A stretch of DNA of 21,847 nt from contig CALBPV010000024.1 of the NCBI GenBank assembly GCA_937899265.1, positions 1 to 21,847 on the forward strand, in the 5' to 3' direction. Below, piece by piece: positions 14,955-21,847 of the stretch. This DNA is from an uncultured Bacteroidales bacterium (GTDB lineage Bacteria > Bacteroidota > Bacteroidia > Bacteroidales > UBA3663). Under the pieces are notes generated by a model. The model was given only the letters and a program-made list of their open reading frames with translations. It was not told the origin of the DNA and searched no databases. A program made the position numbers and the translations under genes. Every line of letters starts with the position of its first letter. The stretch's first letter is position 1.

Positions 14955-15818
14955 ATGAATTACATTGAACTCCATCTGCGTCCGACCCCGATGAGCGAAA
15001 CGACCTGCGATGTGCTTGCTTCACTGCTGGCCCCGCTGGGTTACGAAAGTTTCACCACCGCACAGGACGGACTTTTGGCCTATTGTCCCACAGACAAGTA
15101 TTCTGCGACCGAAGTACAGAAGGTTTTGGAAGAACTGCCTGTACCCGATGTCACCTGTTCCTTCACAGCATCCGAAGTTGCCACCGAGGACTGGAATCTC
15201 GAGTGGGAGGAGCAGCAGAACGTGGAGCCCATCGTCATCGGCAAACTCTGTTCTGTCCACTCACCATTGGCCAAGGACATACCCGATTGCCGCTACGACA
15301 TCGTCATCGAACCACGCATGTCGTTCGGGTCGGGTCACCACGAGACGACCTCTCAGTTGATAGAAGAGCTTCTCCGCCTCCAGCTCAAGGGCAAAACCTG
15401 TCTTGACATGGGCACGGGCACGGGGGTGCTGGCCATTCTCTGTGCCAAAATGGGGGCACGTCGCGTGAGGGCTGTCGAGATTGACGACTGGGTGGCTGTC
15501 AACGCCACCGACAATGTGATGGCCAACGGAGTGAACGAAATTGTGACGGTAGATTGCGGAGACGCTTCTCTGCTACAGGAGTACGGCACATATAACCTTG
15601 TAGTGGCCAATATCAACCGCAATGTGCTCATTGCCGATATGGAAGCATACAGCAAGGTGCTCAAATTTGACGGCATTCTGTTGCTGAGCGGCTTTTTCGA
15701 GGAGGACATTCCGCTCATCCGGGCCAAGGCCGAACGCCTCGGCTTAGAGTTTGCGCACAGCAAGGTTCGCAATCATTGGGCGGTGGTTATGGTTCACAAA
15801 CCTCTGCCGGAACTTTAA
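14955..15818 (+). CDS. prmA: ribosomal protein L11 methyltransferase PrmA
   Basis: This 287-residue SAM-dependent enzyme methylates ribosomal protein L11 in the cytoplasm. The family signature SFGSGHHETT (123-132) precedes the SAM-binding motif I DMGTGTGVLAILCAKMG (151-167), the acidic E175 at the end of strand two, and the PrmA motif VVANINRNVL (216-225). The N-terminal part (1-90) corresponds to the L11-recognition domain. Length matches the family. The start MNYIELHL is typical of Bacteroidales PrmA. Its stop codon overlaps the stop codon of the convergent nucleotidyltransferase gene, so no terminator separates them. A promoter with TAAATTTG lies 30 bp upstream. Confidence 0.95.
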   Translation: MNYIELHLRPTPMSETTCDVLASLLAPLGYESFTTAQDGLLAYCPTDKYSATEVQKVLEELPVPDVTCSFTASEVATEDWNLEWEEQQNVEPIVIGKLCSVHSPLAKDIPDCRYDIVIEPRMSFGSGHHETTSQLIEELLRLQLKGKTCLDMGTGTGVLAILCAKMGARRVRAVEIDDWVAVNATDNVMANGVNEIVTVDCGDASLLQEYGTYNLVVANINRNVLIADMEAYSKVLKFDGILLLSGFFEEDIPLIRAKAERLGLEFAHSKVRNHWAVVMVHKPLPEL

Positions 15819-17185
15819 ACATTGGTTTTCCCTGCTTCGCGGGCAGCCTTGCGTTTGTTTTTGGCTCTGCGGCGCTGTTCCTTGCGTTTTTGGTTCCTCT
15901 TGCGGTTACGGAGTTTTTGCGCTTCGAGGAGTTCGTTGGACATAGGTTTGGCGGTTTCTGTCCCTTGCCCCGACATTTTCTTCTTGCGTCCGCTGTTTCC
16001 GTGCTTTCCGTCTGGCAAAGACGAGCTGTCATACAAGAGGTTGTAGGGCACCCTCAGTTCCGGTTTCATGCCGCTGTTCATGGCTCTCACGATACGACGG
16101 AACTCGGCCTTGTAGCCGTTGAGTCCGACGATGAAATGGGGGAGGGAACGGGGCTTGCCCAAATAGGTTTGGTTCATGCCGAAGAAAGAACGGTAGCGCT
16201 GGTAGGTTTGAATGATGTGGAGCACCGTTCCGGCCTTTTCTTTTCCTATGAGAGCACCGCGCAGCAGTTCCTGTGTCTGTGCGATGCCTGCCTTGTCGCT
16301 GATGTCCAACATCAGGACTGCAAGTTTTGATATGGAGTCGGCGTGGGGATGTTCCTTGAGAAGGGTATAGAGAGCCATGCGAGTATGCTGCCAAAGGGTT
16401 GTTTCCTCTTGGCAACTTTCGAGGTGGGTATTGTCATCGAAGTAATCCGGGAGTCCGGGGAATACATACTTCAGCAGACCGCAAATCAGCAGGTCGTTGA
16501 CGGCCTCGCCGAAAGAAGGGGTCTTGAGAAGTTTGTTGAGCTCGTCGCGCACCCGTTTCGGGGCGGAGGTGGCTATCTCGTTGTGACAGCGGAGAATGGC
16601 ATCCCAAGCGGCATCATCCAAGCGGAAGCCTTTCTGGTGTTTGAATCGTATGCCCCGAAGCATGCGCACCGGATCCTGCCGGAAGATGGTCTCCGGGTCA
16701 CGTGGAGTGCGCAGCAATCCGGCGTTGAGGTCTTCCAGCCCCATGCCTGTGGGGTCGGCCACCTGTCCCGAATGGAGGTTCTTGTAGAGCGCGTTGCAAG
16801 TGTAGTCACGCCGAACGGCATCCTCCTGTAGTGAGCAGAAACGCGTGTCAAGCAGCGTCACTCCGTCGTCGGCATAGTTCTCGACGTGAGGTTCCACACA
16901 TTCCACCAGGGTGAGCGCATCGTCTATCACGACATCCATTGCCGTTGTGCCGTACCGCTGATAGTAGAACGGCCCGCGACAGATGTCGGGATAAGTTAGG
17001 CACATATATTCCACGAACTGCTTCTGACCCTGCGGAAGGTCGATGAGCAGATCGAGGTCGGAGTATCTCTCGCCCAGCAACTCGTCTCTCACACAGCCTC
17101 CCACCAGCCATATATGCATCCAAAACGGCGACTCTCGGGTGATAGTCTGCTTGATGAACTCAAGCGTCTTTTCAAATTTGTTCAT
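15815..17185 (-). CDS. class II CCA/poly(A) nucleotidyltransferase-family protein with basic tail
   Basis: This 456-residue protein has the class II nucleotidyltransferase head domain: GGCVRDELLG (29-38), catalytic DLD (43-45) within YSDLDLLID, RRDYTCNAL (125-133) and DPVRMLRGIRF (171-181), which contacts the nucleotide or RNA. These define tRNA CCA-adding enzymes and bacterial poly(A) polymerases. The region where many CCA enzymes carry an HD phosphohydrolase domain is degenerate: QHTRMAL (266-272) survives, but the expected His-Asp pair reads LMLDIS (291-296). The last 58 residues are Arg/Lys-rich, as in E. coli PAP I. It may be a poly(A) polymerase or a CCA enzyme that has lost HD activity. 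The start at 17185 sits 14 bp from the -7 element, giving a very short leader. Confidence 0.88.
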   Translation of the reverse strand: MNKFEKTLEFIKQTITRESPFWMHIWLVGGCVRDELLGERYSDLDLLIDLPQGQKQFVEYMCLTYPDICRGPFYYQRYGTTAMDVVIDDALTLVECVEPHVENYADDGVTLLDTRFCSLQEDAVRRDYTCNALYKNLHSGQVADPTGMGLEDLNAGLLRTPRDPETIFRQDPVRMLRGIRFKHQKGFRLDDAAWDAILRCHNEIATSAPKRVRDELNKLLKTPSFGEAVNDLLICGLLKYVFPGLPDYFDDNTHLESCQEETTLWQHTRMALYTLLKEHPHADSISKLAVLMLDISDKAGIAQTQELLRGALIGKEKAGTVLHIIQTYQRYRSFFGMNQTYLGKPRSLPHFIVGLNGYKAEFRRIVRAMNSGMKPELRVPYNLLYDSSSLPDGKHGNSGRKKKMSGQGTETAKPMSNELLEAQKLRNRKRNQKRKEQRRRAKNKRKAAREAGKTNV

Positions 17186-17199
17186 TGGTTTTATGGCTG

Positions 17200-17230
17200 C
17201 AAAGATAGGAAAAATTTCAGAAATGACAAA
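17200..17230 (-). promoter_or_regulatory. promoter of the nucleotidyltransferase gene
   Basis: On the minus strand TTTG (complement of 17227-17230), a 19-bp spacer and TATCTTTG (complement of 17200-17207) match the consensus closely. The ATG is at 17185, so the leader is only about 8-10 nt. Confidence 0.78.
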
Positions 17231-17245
17231 ATAATTTGCCGTTTT

Positions 17246-17277
17246 TTTGCCATATTACAAAAAAAATGCTATCTTTG
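17246..17277 (+). promoter_or_regulatory. promoter of the HAD phosphatase gene, abutting its ATG
   Basis: TTTG at 17246-17249, a 20-bp spacer and TATCTTTG at 17270-17277 fit the consensus exactly. The start codon begins at 17282, only four bases after the -7 element, so the predicted transcription start falls on or beside the ATG and the mRNA would be leaderless. Confidence 0.75.
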
Positions 17278-17281
17278 CGGC

Positions 17282-17944
17282 ATGAAATACAAAAGTGTGA
17301 TATTCGATTTGGACGGAACGTTGCTCAATACGATTGCCGATTTGGGCAATGCCGTCAATCAGGCATTGGTCCGAATGGGGTTCCCCACATGGACGATGGA
17401 AGAGTATCGATGGAAGGTAGGCAACGGAGTCATGAAACTCTTCGAGCGTTCGCTTCCGGATGACAAACGTACTCCTATATATATAAATAAGGTAAAGGAA
17501 CTCTTCACTCCCTACTACGAAACACACGGTCGGGACGAAACGCGCCCCTACGACGGCATTCCCGAATTGTTGTCTTCCCTCACGGCTCATGGCGTACGTG
17601 TGGCAGTGGCGAGCAACAAGTATGATGCAGCCGTACGGAAACTCATTCCCCACTATTTCCCCGAAGTAGGCTGGTCGGCCGTCTGCGGCAATCGTGAGGG
17701 TGTGCCCGTGAAGCCGGACCCCGCCATTGTCAACACCATCATGGAGGAGGGAGGAATGCAACGTGCCGACACGCTTTATGTAGGCGACAGCAATGTAGAT
17801 ATGCAGACTGCCCACAATGCCGGTCTCGCTGCCTGTGGAGTAACCTGGGGATTCCGTCCCCGTGCCGAATTGGAAGCAGAACATCCCGAATATGTCGTTG
17901 ACCGTCCGGAAGATATTCTCGGAATCGTTCTCGGAAGGGAGTGA
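17282..17944 (+). CDS. HAD-superfamily phosphatase, phosphoglycolate phosphatase-like
   Basis: This 220-residue cytoplasmic hydrolase has all four HAD motifs: DLDGT (D9 nucleophile, D11 acid/base, T13), SN at 111-112 in motif II, K144 in KPDP, and GDSNVDM (168-174) binding magnesium. A helical cap sits between residues 16 and 85 (subclass IA). The cap and the ADLGNAVNQAL segment resemble Gph-type phosphoglycolate phosphatases, but many HAD-IA enzymes with other sugar-phosphate or nucleotide substrates look alike, so the substrate is not certain. The ATG at 17282 was chosen because the HAD motif starts seven residues in; the longer open frame upstream overlaps the divergent gene. A perfect promoter ends four bases before it. 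Confidence 0.92.
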   Translation: MKYKSVIFDLDGTLLNTIADLGNAVNQALVRMGFPTWTMEEYRWKVGNGVMKLFERSLPDDKRTPIYINKVKELFTPYYETHGRDETRPYDGIPELLSSLTAHGVRVAVASNKYDAAVRKLIPHYFPEVGWSAVCGNREGVPVKPDPAIVNTIMEEGGMQRADTLYVGDSNVDMQTAHNAGLAACGVTWGFRPRAELEAEHPEYVVDRPEDILGIVLGRE

Positions 17945-18031
17945 AGCCCCGTCGTGGGGACTTGATTCCCCCGATTTTCGTCTGCAAGGTCTGCCCGGAT
18001 TCCCAGAAGATAAAAAATGACTGGAGCCGCC

Positions 18032-18249
18032 ATCGATATCCGATGGTGTCGTCAAAAACTTTTTTCGGGTCCATCGATATCCGATGGCGTTGCCAAAAAC
18101 TTTTTGGGGGTCTATCGATATCCGATGGCGTTGCCAAAAACTTTTTTCGGGTCTATCGATATCCGATGGTGTTGCCAAAAACTTTTTTCGGGTCTATCGA
18201 TATCCGATGGCGTTGTCAAAAACTTTTTTCGGGTCCATCGGAATCCGAT
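18032..18249. repeat. 41-bp tandem repeat array between convergent genes
   Basis: Units begin at 18032, 18073, 18114, 18155 and 18196 with ATCGATATCCGATGG. A degenerate sixth unit starts at 18237 (ATCGGAATCCGAT), so the period is exactly 41 bp throughout. Each unit holds a first dyad, ATCG-ATATC-CGAT, and a second AT-rich dyad, CCAAAAAC-TTTTTTCGG. In unit 2 the second dyad becomes perfect CCAAAAACTTTTTGG. Variation is limited to a few positions (GGCG or GGTG, GCC or GTC, CCATC or CTATC). There are no spacers, so it is not a CRISPR array. The flanks (17945-18031 and 18250-18335) hold no gene I can support; a weak CCCC/GGGG hairpin at 17947-17959 follows the HAD gene. Confidence 0.92.
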
Positions 18250-18335
18250 AGAGGTTTGGAACCCATTTGGCAGGTACGTTGTCCGACGATTGCAGTGACA
18301 ACGTCTTTTGAGGAACCGTCTCCTGCGAAGGACGC

Positions 18336-21300
18336 TTACATGGAGATTTCGAAGAACTGGGTGCCGGAGTCTTCCTGACTGTCTTTGTCGGTCGGAATCG
18401 AGAGACTCTCGTTGGGGTCGGTGATGTCTGCATCGATGGATCCCTCGACGATGCCGCTCTGGAAGCAGCCGCTATAGACGGGTACAATGGTGGAAGCCTC
18501 GTCGGTGGGACGGAGGTAGTTGTTGAGCCTGTCGGCGGTCTTGTCCATTATGTTCGGACGGTAGATGCTGAAGACATTGAGCATGATGTTGGGCTTCGTG
18601 CCGATACCGTCCCACAAGATGCCGCCCTGATGGGCAATGTTCTGTCCGCCGGTCAGTTCGGGACAAATGATATCACCGCGGTTGGAACCGCCCACAATCT
18701 TGCCGAAGACGGTGAGCGACGAGGGGAAGGTGATGGAGATGTCGCCGTGGGTGCAGATGGAACCACGGTTGCCGCCCAGGTAGAAGTCGCCGATGTAGCA
18801 CTCGGTGTAGTTGCGACGGAACTGGAAGTCCTCGGGGAAGGCATACATCGTAACAGCCTCCATATAACGGTCGAGCAGGGTTTTGCCTTCTTTGTCGGTA
18901 TCGTTGGGTTCACTCGAAAGGTTGTTGTACTGACAGATGTACTTCGTATAGTCATCCTTGATGAGGTTGGCACCGTTGGATCCGAGGAAGATGTTGTTGG
19001 CCACAATTTGGCCTCCGATTTCGAGGCGCACCTTGCCTTGACCGCCGTTGGGAGACAGAATTGTGGAGCAGTTGCCGCCGCAGTAGATGGCATCGAAGAC
19101 ATAGGTCATCCTTCGGGAGAGGTCCCTTCGGATGCCGCCTGCAATCTCGATGAACGATTTGGCAATGTTGGGACGATAGCGGTTGATGACGCGCACCTTC
19201 TCGATGGGAGAGGGTTTGCTGCCGCCGAGGGTGTCGATGGCGGGGACGAGGTAATACCAGCGGCGGCCTTCATTGTCCCACATTTCGGTCACCTTGTTGA
19301 CGTTGGGATCCACCTTATAGATGTACTCACCGTTGCCGGCACCGTAAATCTCGTCACATTGTCCGCCGGATATTTCGAGGTGGGTACCGTTGTTTATGGT
19401 GCCTGTGATGTCGTTACCGCCGAACACACGCCCGAAGCTGCCGTTGGAGATATTGACGGTCACGCCGTATTGGTTGTCGGCAAATTCTACAGGTTCTATT
19501 TTGTCAATGCGGCTACCGTCGGCATTATAGGTCAAACGGCAAGCCTGAACAGTGCCCATACGCGAACCGCCGAAGACGTTCTTGGCCGTGAGTTCCGGAT
19601 AGTTGAGGTCGAGGGTGTAACCGGGCACACCGCCTGCACCCGTGTGGAGATTGCGGTCGGCGGCCTCGTTGTAGTAGATGACCGAGCCGACATTGCAGCC
19701 GCCGTATATGGTGCCGATGTTGCCTTTGCGCAGACGCCATTTGGGCTGTACGTTCATATCCATCTCGTTGTTGCCGCCGAAGATGCGGTGTATGTTGTCC
19801 TCGGAGTAGATTTTCTCACCGTCGTCGATGATGCCGTCGCGGATGGATTTCATCGATGTGAGCCACTTGCCGCGCTGGTAGCAGTCGGATGACATGTGGC
19901 TGTCGAAAGTGGCACGTGCGCCGATGTTGTCGTCATTGTAGCGAATGGAGATGACCACGTCTTTGTCCACAACCGAATTGTTGCCGCCGCCGTAGAGGTT
20001 CATGACAGACCCTCCGGTGACTTCGACATAAGCCGAATCGACGTGGGGACGGCGTTTGCCGGTGAGGAGCACTGAGTCGCGGTCGGTGTAGAGATAGCCG
20101 CCTTCGTAAGAACGACGGATGCGGGAGTAGTTCTCGAGGTGAGGACCGTAGTTGCCGTTTCCGGACGCGAACAATTCACCCACAAAGGGGAAGCCCGAGT
20201 AATGTCCGTCTTTTTTGGGATCCTCCGTGATGCGCACAAAGGTGTTGCGAACGGCATGCTTGTTTTCAAATATGGGTTTCACCTTGCCGGAGCCTATGCT
20301 GCCGGCCACATCGTTGCCTCCATATACCTTACGCACGATGGTGTGGAAATGGTGCTCGGAGTGGTCGTTGATTTCGACATAGGTTCCACCCTCGATGTCG
20401 GCCATACGTGCTCCGCCGAAGACTTGATCGACGATGCCGCTATAGACATAGACACGTGTTCCGACACCTGCGGGAGCGTTGCGACCGGGCATTAAGGCAC
20501 TTTTGCCCACCACAGAGCCTTGACGGCCTCCGCCGAACATTTTGCCCCAAATGCCTTTCTTCGTGGCCAGAAGGGGAGAAGCGCCGGTCACTTCTCCGTT
20601 GTAGGTGACGCTCGTTCGACCCACAACGCGGCCTTTCATACCTCCGCCGAAGGCATCGAGAAGGTTGGGAATACAGATGTCTCCGTTGAGGCGCGCACCG
20701 GTCATGGAGATGTAGGTGTTGCCGATGACTTCGGTCGAATCGCCGTAGCCTCCGCCGTAGAGGATGCCTGCATCGTGGTTGAGCCAGTTGGCGGCATCGA
20801 AGATGGGACCTTCGTCCGACATGTTGGAGTCTTCACCCACGATGTCGGCATGGAAATTGACTGAGGTGGCACCGTAGATGACACCGCGGTAGTAGCAGCC
20901 GGCGTACATATTACAGCCGTAGAACTTGTTTGCGCCTGTCTTGGGATTGATCTGGTAGGTCACGGGCTCGAACTTGTTGAATACGTTGAGCTGAAGGCGG
21001 TGGTACTGCTCGGTATTGACGTTCATCGGAATGAAACCGCCGAAGCGTTCGCGCAAAGTACCTGCATCGGGTCCTTCCGTTTCCAGATAGGAGAGGTAGG
21101 CGTTGTTGCAGCCTCCCGTGATGGACTTGTGGATGGTGAGACCGGCCGGCAGCGTATAAATGTACACGGAGTCGGATATCATAGAACCGCGGTTGCTGCC
21201 GCCAAAGAAGACGTGGACATCAATATCCTTGGAATCCATCTCGCCCGGTGTTTCGAACACGCGTTTGTCACCGAAGAAGTCGAGGATGGGATATTCGTTT

Positions 21301-21847
21301 TTGAATGAATTGTCGTTGTTGAAGGTGAGTCGGGGAGTGCCGGCGAAGTCTATCATCGAGCAGTAGTGGCGGAAATCCTCGTTGGAACGGAAGCCTTTGA
21401 CCCAATCGCCGTGGAGACGATAGTAGGGCACCTGTTTGAGCAGACCCTTTCCGTCGGAGCCCATGAAGAAGGACCGAACCGATACATGAGAACCGACATT
21501 AATCAGAATACGGCCGCGGTTGGGCATGGGCACCTGACGTGCAGATCCGAAGTTGCCTTCGCTGAAGAGAGAGTCGCGGTCAAAGATGCCGACGGATGCA
21601 CAGTTGCCGCCGCCGAAGAAGGAGCCTTCGATGTTCACCTTGTTGTTCTCGTCGATACCGGCAAGCCGAATCTTCGTACAGGCCAAATGGGGCAGTGTAT
21701 ATTCTGTAGCGTCAGGATTGAAGAGGTTGATAACGGACTTCTCCTTTTCGAACGGATTGGGCGAATGGGAACTGCTCAAATGGCCGTTGCCGGCACCATA
21801 GACAGCGTGGCGGATTCTGCCGCCCCAGATGTCGAGATTGGCACCGT
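18336..21847 (-). CDS. giant GG-N repeat surface protein, N-terminus outside the window
   Basis: The frame is open to the right edge, giving the last 1169 residues of a longer protein; the signal peptide is not visible. The sequence is built from irregular repeats centred on a Y/F-G-G-G-N or F-G-G-S/A/N turn, such as YGAGNG, FGGGNCASVG, FGGSNRGS, YGGGYGDS, FGGGMKGRVVG, FGGGRQGSVVG, YGGNDVAGS, YGGGNNSVV, FGGNNEMD, YGGCNVGSV, FGGSRMGTV and YLGGNRGSI. Many are followed by a short beta strand like TYVEINDH or THLEISGG. This pattern is expected of a beta-solenoid adhesin or surface-layer-like protein. The C-terminus (IPTDKDSQEDSGTQFFEISM) is acidic, with no recognisable type IX sorting domain. No internal frameshift is seen. 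Starts such as the TTG at 21779 are not credible because repeats continue upstream of it. Confidence 0.85.
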   Translation of the reverse strand, partial: GANLDIWGGRIRHAVYGAGNGHLSSSHSPNPFEKEKSVINLFNPDATEYTLPHLACTKIRLAGIDENNKVNIEGSFFGGGNCASVGIFDRDSLFSEGNFGSARQVPMPNRGRILINVGSHVSVRSFFMGSDGKGLLKQVPYYRLHGDWVKGFRSNEDFRHYCSMIDFAGTPRLTFNNDNSFKNEYPILDFFGDKRVFETPGEMDSKDIDVHVFFGGSNRGSMISDSVYIYTLPAGLTIHKSITGGCNNAYLSYLETEGPDAGTLRERFGGFIPMNVNTEQYHRLQLNVFNKFEPVTYQINPKTGANKFYGCNMYAGCYYRGVIYGATSVNFHADIVGEDSNMSDEGPIFDAANWLNHDAGILYGGGYGDSTEVIGNTYISMTGARLNGDICIPNLLDAFGGGMKGRVVGRTSVTYNGEVTGASPLLATKKGIWGKMFGGGRQGSVVGKSALMPGRNAPAGVGTRVYVYSGIVDQVFGGARMADIEGGTYVEINDHSEHHFHTIVRKVYGGNDVAGSIGSGKVKPIFENKHAVRNTFVRITEDPKKDGHYSGFPFVGELFASGNGNYGPHLENYSRIRRSYEGGYLYTDRDSVLLTGKRRPHVDSAYVEVTGGSVMNLYGGGNNSVVDKDVVISIRYNDDNIGARATFDSHMSSDCYQRGKWLTSMKSIRDGIIDDGEKIYSEDNIHRIFGGNNEMDMNVQPKWRLRKGNIGTIYGGCNVGSVIYYNEAADRNLHTGAGGVPGYTLDLNYPELTAKNVFGGSRMGTVQACRLTYNADGSRIDKIEPVEFADNQYGVTVNISNGSFGRVFGGNDITGTINNGTHLEISGGQCDEIYGAGNGEYIYKVDPNVNKVTEMWDNEGRRWYYLVPAIDTLGGSKPSPIEKVRVINRYRPNIAKSFIEIAGGIRRDLSRRMTYVFDAIYCGGNCSTILSPNGGQGKVRLEIGGQIVANNIFLGSNGANLIKDDYTKYICQYNNLSSEPNDTDKEGKTLLDRYMEAVTMYAFPEDFQFRRNYTECYIGDFYLGGNRGSICTHGDISITFPSSLTVFGKIVGGSNRGDIICPELTGGQNIAHQGGILWDGIGTKPNIMLNVFSIYRPNIMDKTADRLNNYLRPTDEASTIVPVYSGCFQSGIVEGSIDADITDPNESLSIPTDKDSQEDSGTQFFEISM

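Noticed and set aside
17255..18178. 307-codon minus-strand frame running through the HAD gene into the 41-bp array
   Set aside because: It is antisense to the well-supported HAD gene, and its N-terminus is only translated repeat sequence.
18032..18249. CRISPR array
   Set aside because: Units are directly adjacent with no unique spacers, and no cas genes are nearby.
17941..18378. Plus-strand frames of 145 and 93 codons across the 41-bp array
   Set aside because: They are open because the repeat lacks stop codons in every plus frame. No coding bias or independent start signal supports them, though a repeat peptide cannot be excluded.

Overview
The window looks like a chromosomal segment of a Bacteroidales bacterium, plausibly Prevotella or a close relative. 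The evidence is the Bacteroidetes promoter signature (TTTG, about 20 bp, TAnnTTTG) upstream of most transcription units, the weak or absent Shine-Dalgarno sequences, and the gene types: a secreted GH127 arabinofuranosidase, a FadL/OmpP1-like outer membrane protein, a huge GG-N repeat surface protein and a YtrA-type GntR/ABC operon. No tRNA, rRNA, CRISPR array, transposase or phage gene was seen.

Layout from left to right. Positions 1-585 hold no gene. They are a dense collection of repeats: a 7-bp tandem array, an alternating pair of palindromes with a 68-69 bp period, and two long direct repeats carrying a GGTCGGATT/AATCCGACC hairpin followed by 29-bp partial copies. Next come an unusual UvrD-type helicase with an embedded DEDDh exonuclease (586-3423, minus) and a secreted GH127 enzyme (3496-5520, minus), separated by eight 8-bp tandem units. 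A multi-pass membrane protein (5758-6495, minus) follows, with a clear terminator after it. An ABC operon then runs leftward from 9136: ATPase, permease, small membrane protein, GntR regulator. Its promoter overlaps a YtrA-like inverted repeat, so self-regulation is likely.

From 14746 down to 9342 three minus-strand genes look co-transcribed: a secreted Trp/Tyr/Ser/Gly-rich low-complexity protein, a FadL/OmpP1-like outer membrane protein, and PcrA/UvrD helicase, whose start overlaps the stop of the outer membrane protein gene by one base. A strong hairpin terminator follows pcrA. Divergent from this block, prmA (14955-15818, plus) converges with a class II CCA/poly(A) nucleotidyltransferase-like gene (15815-17185, minus), with overlapping stop codons. 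That gene shares a 96-bp divergent promoter region with a HAD phosphatase (17282-17944, plus), whose predicted transcription start falls on or next to its ATG.

The gap 17945-18335, between the 3' ends of two convergent genes, holds a precise 41-bp tandem array (five full units plus a partial one). Each unit contains two dyads, and the array is free of stop codons in all three plus-strand frames until its end. This is the least explained structure in the window. The right edge is filled by the C-terminal 1169 residues of a repetitive, probably beta-solenoid surface protein (18336-21847, minus) whose start lies outside the window.
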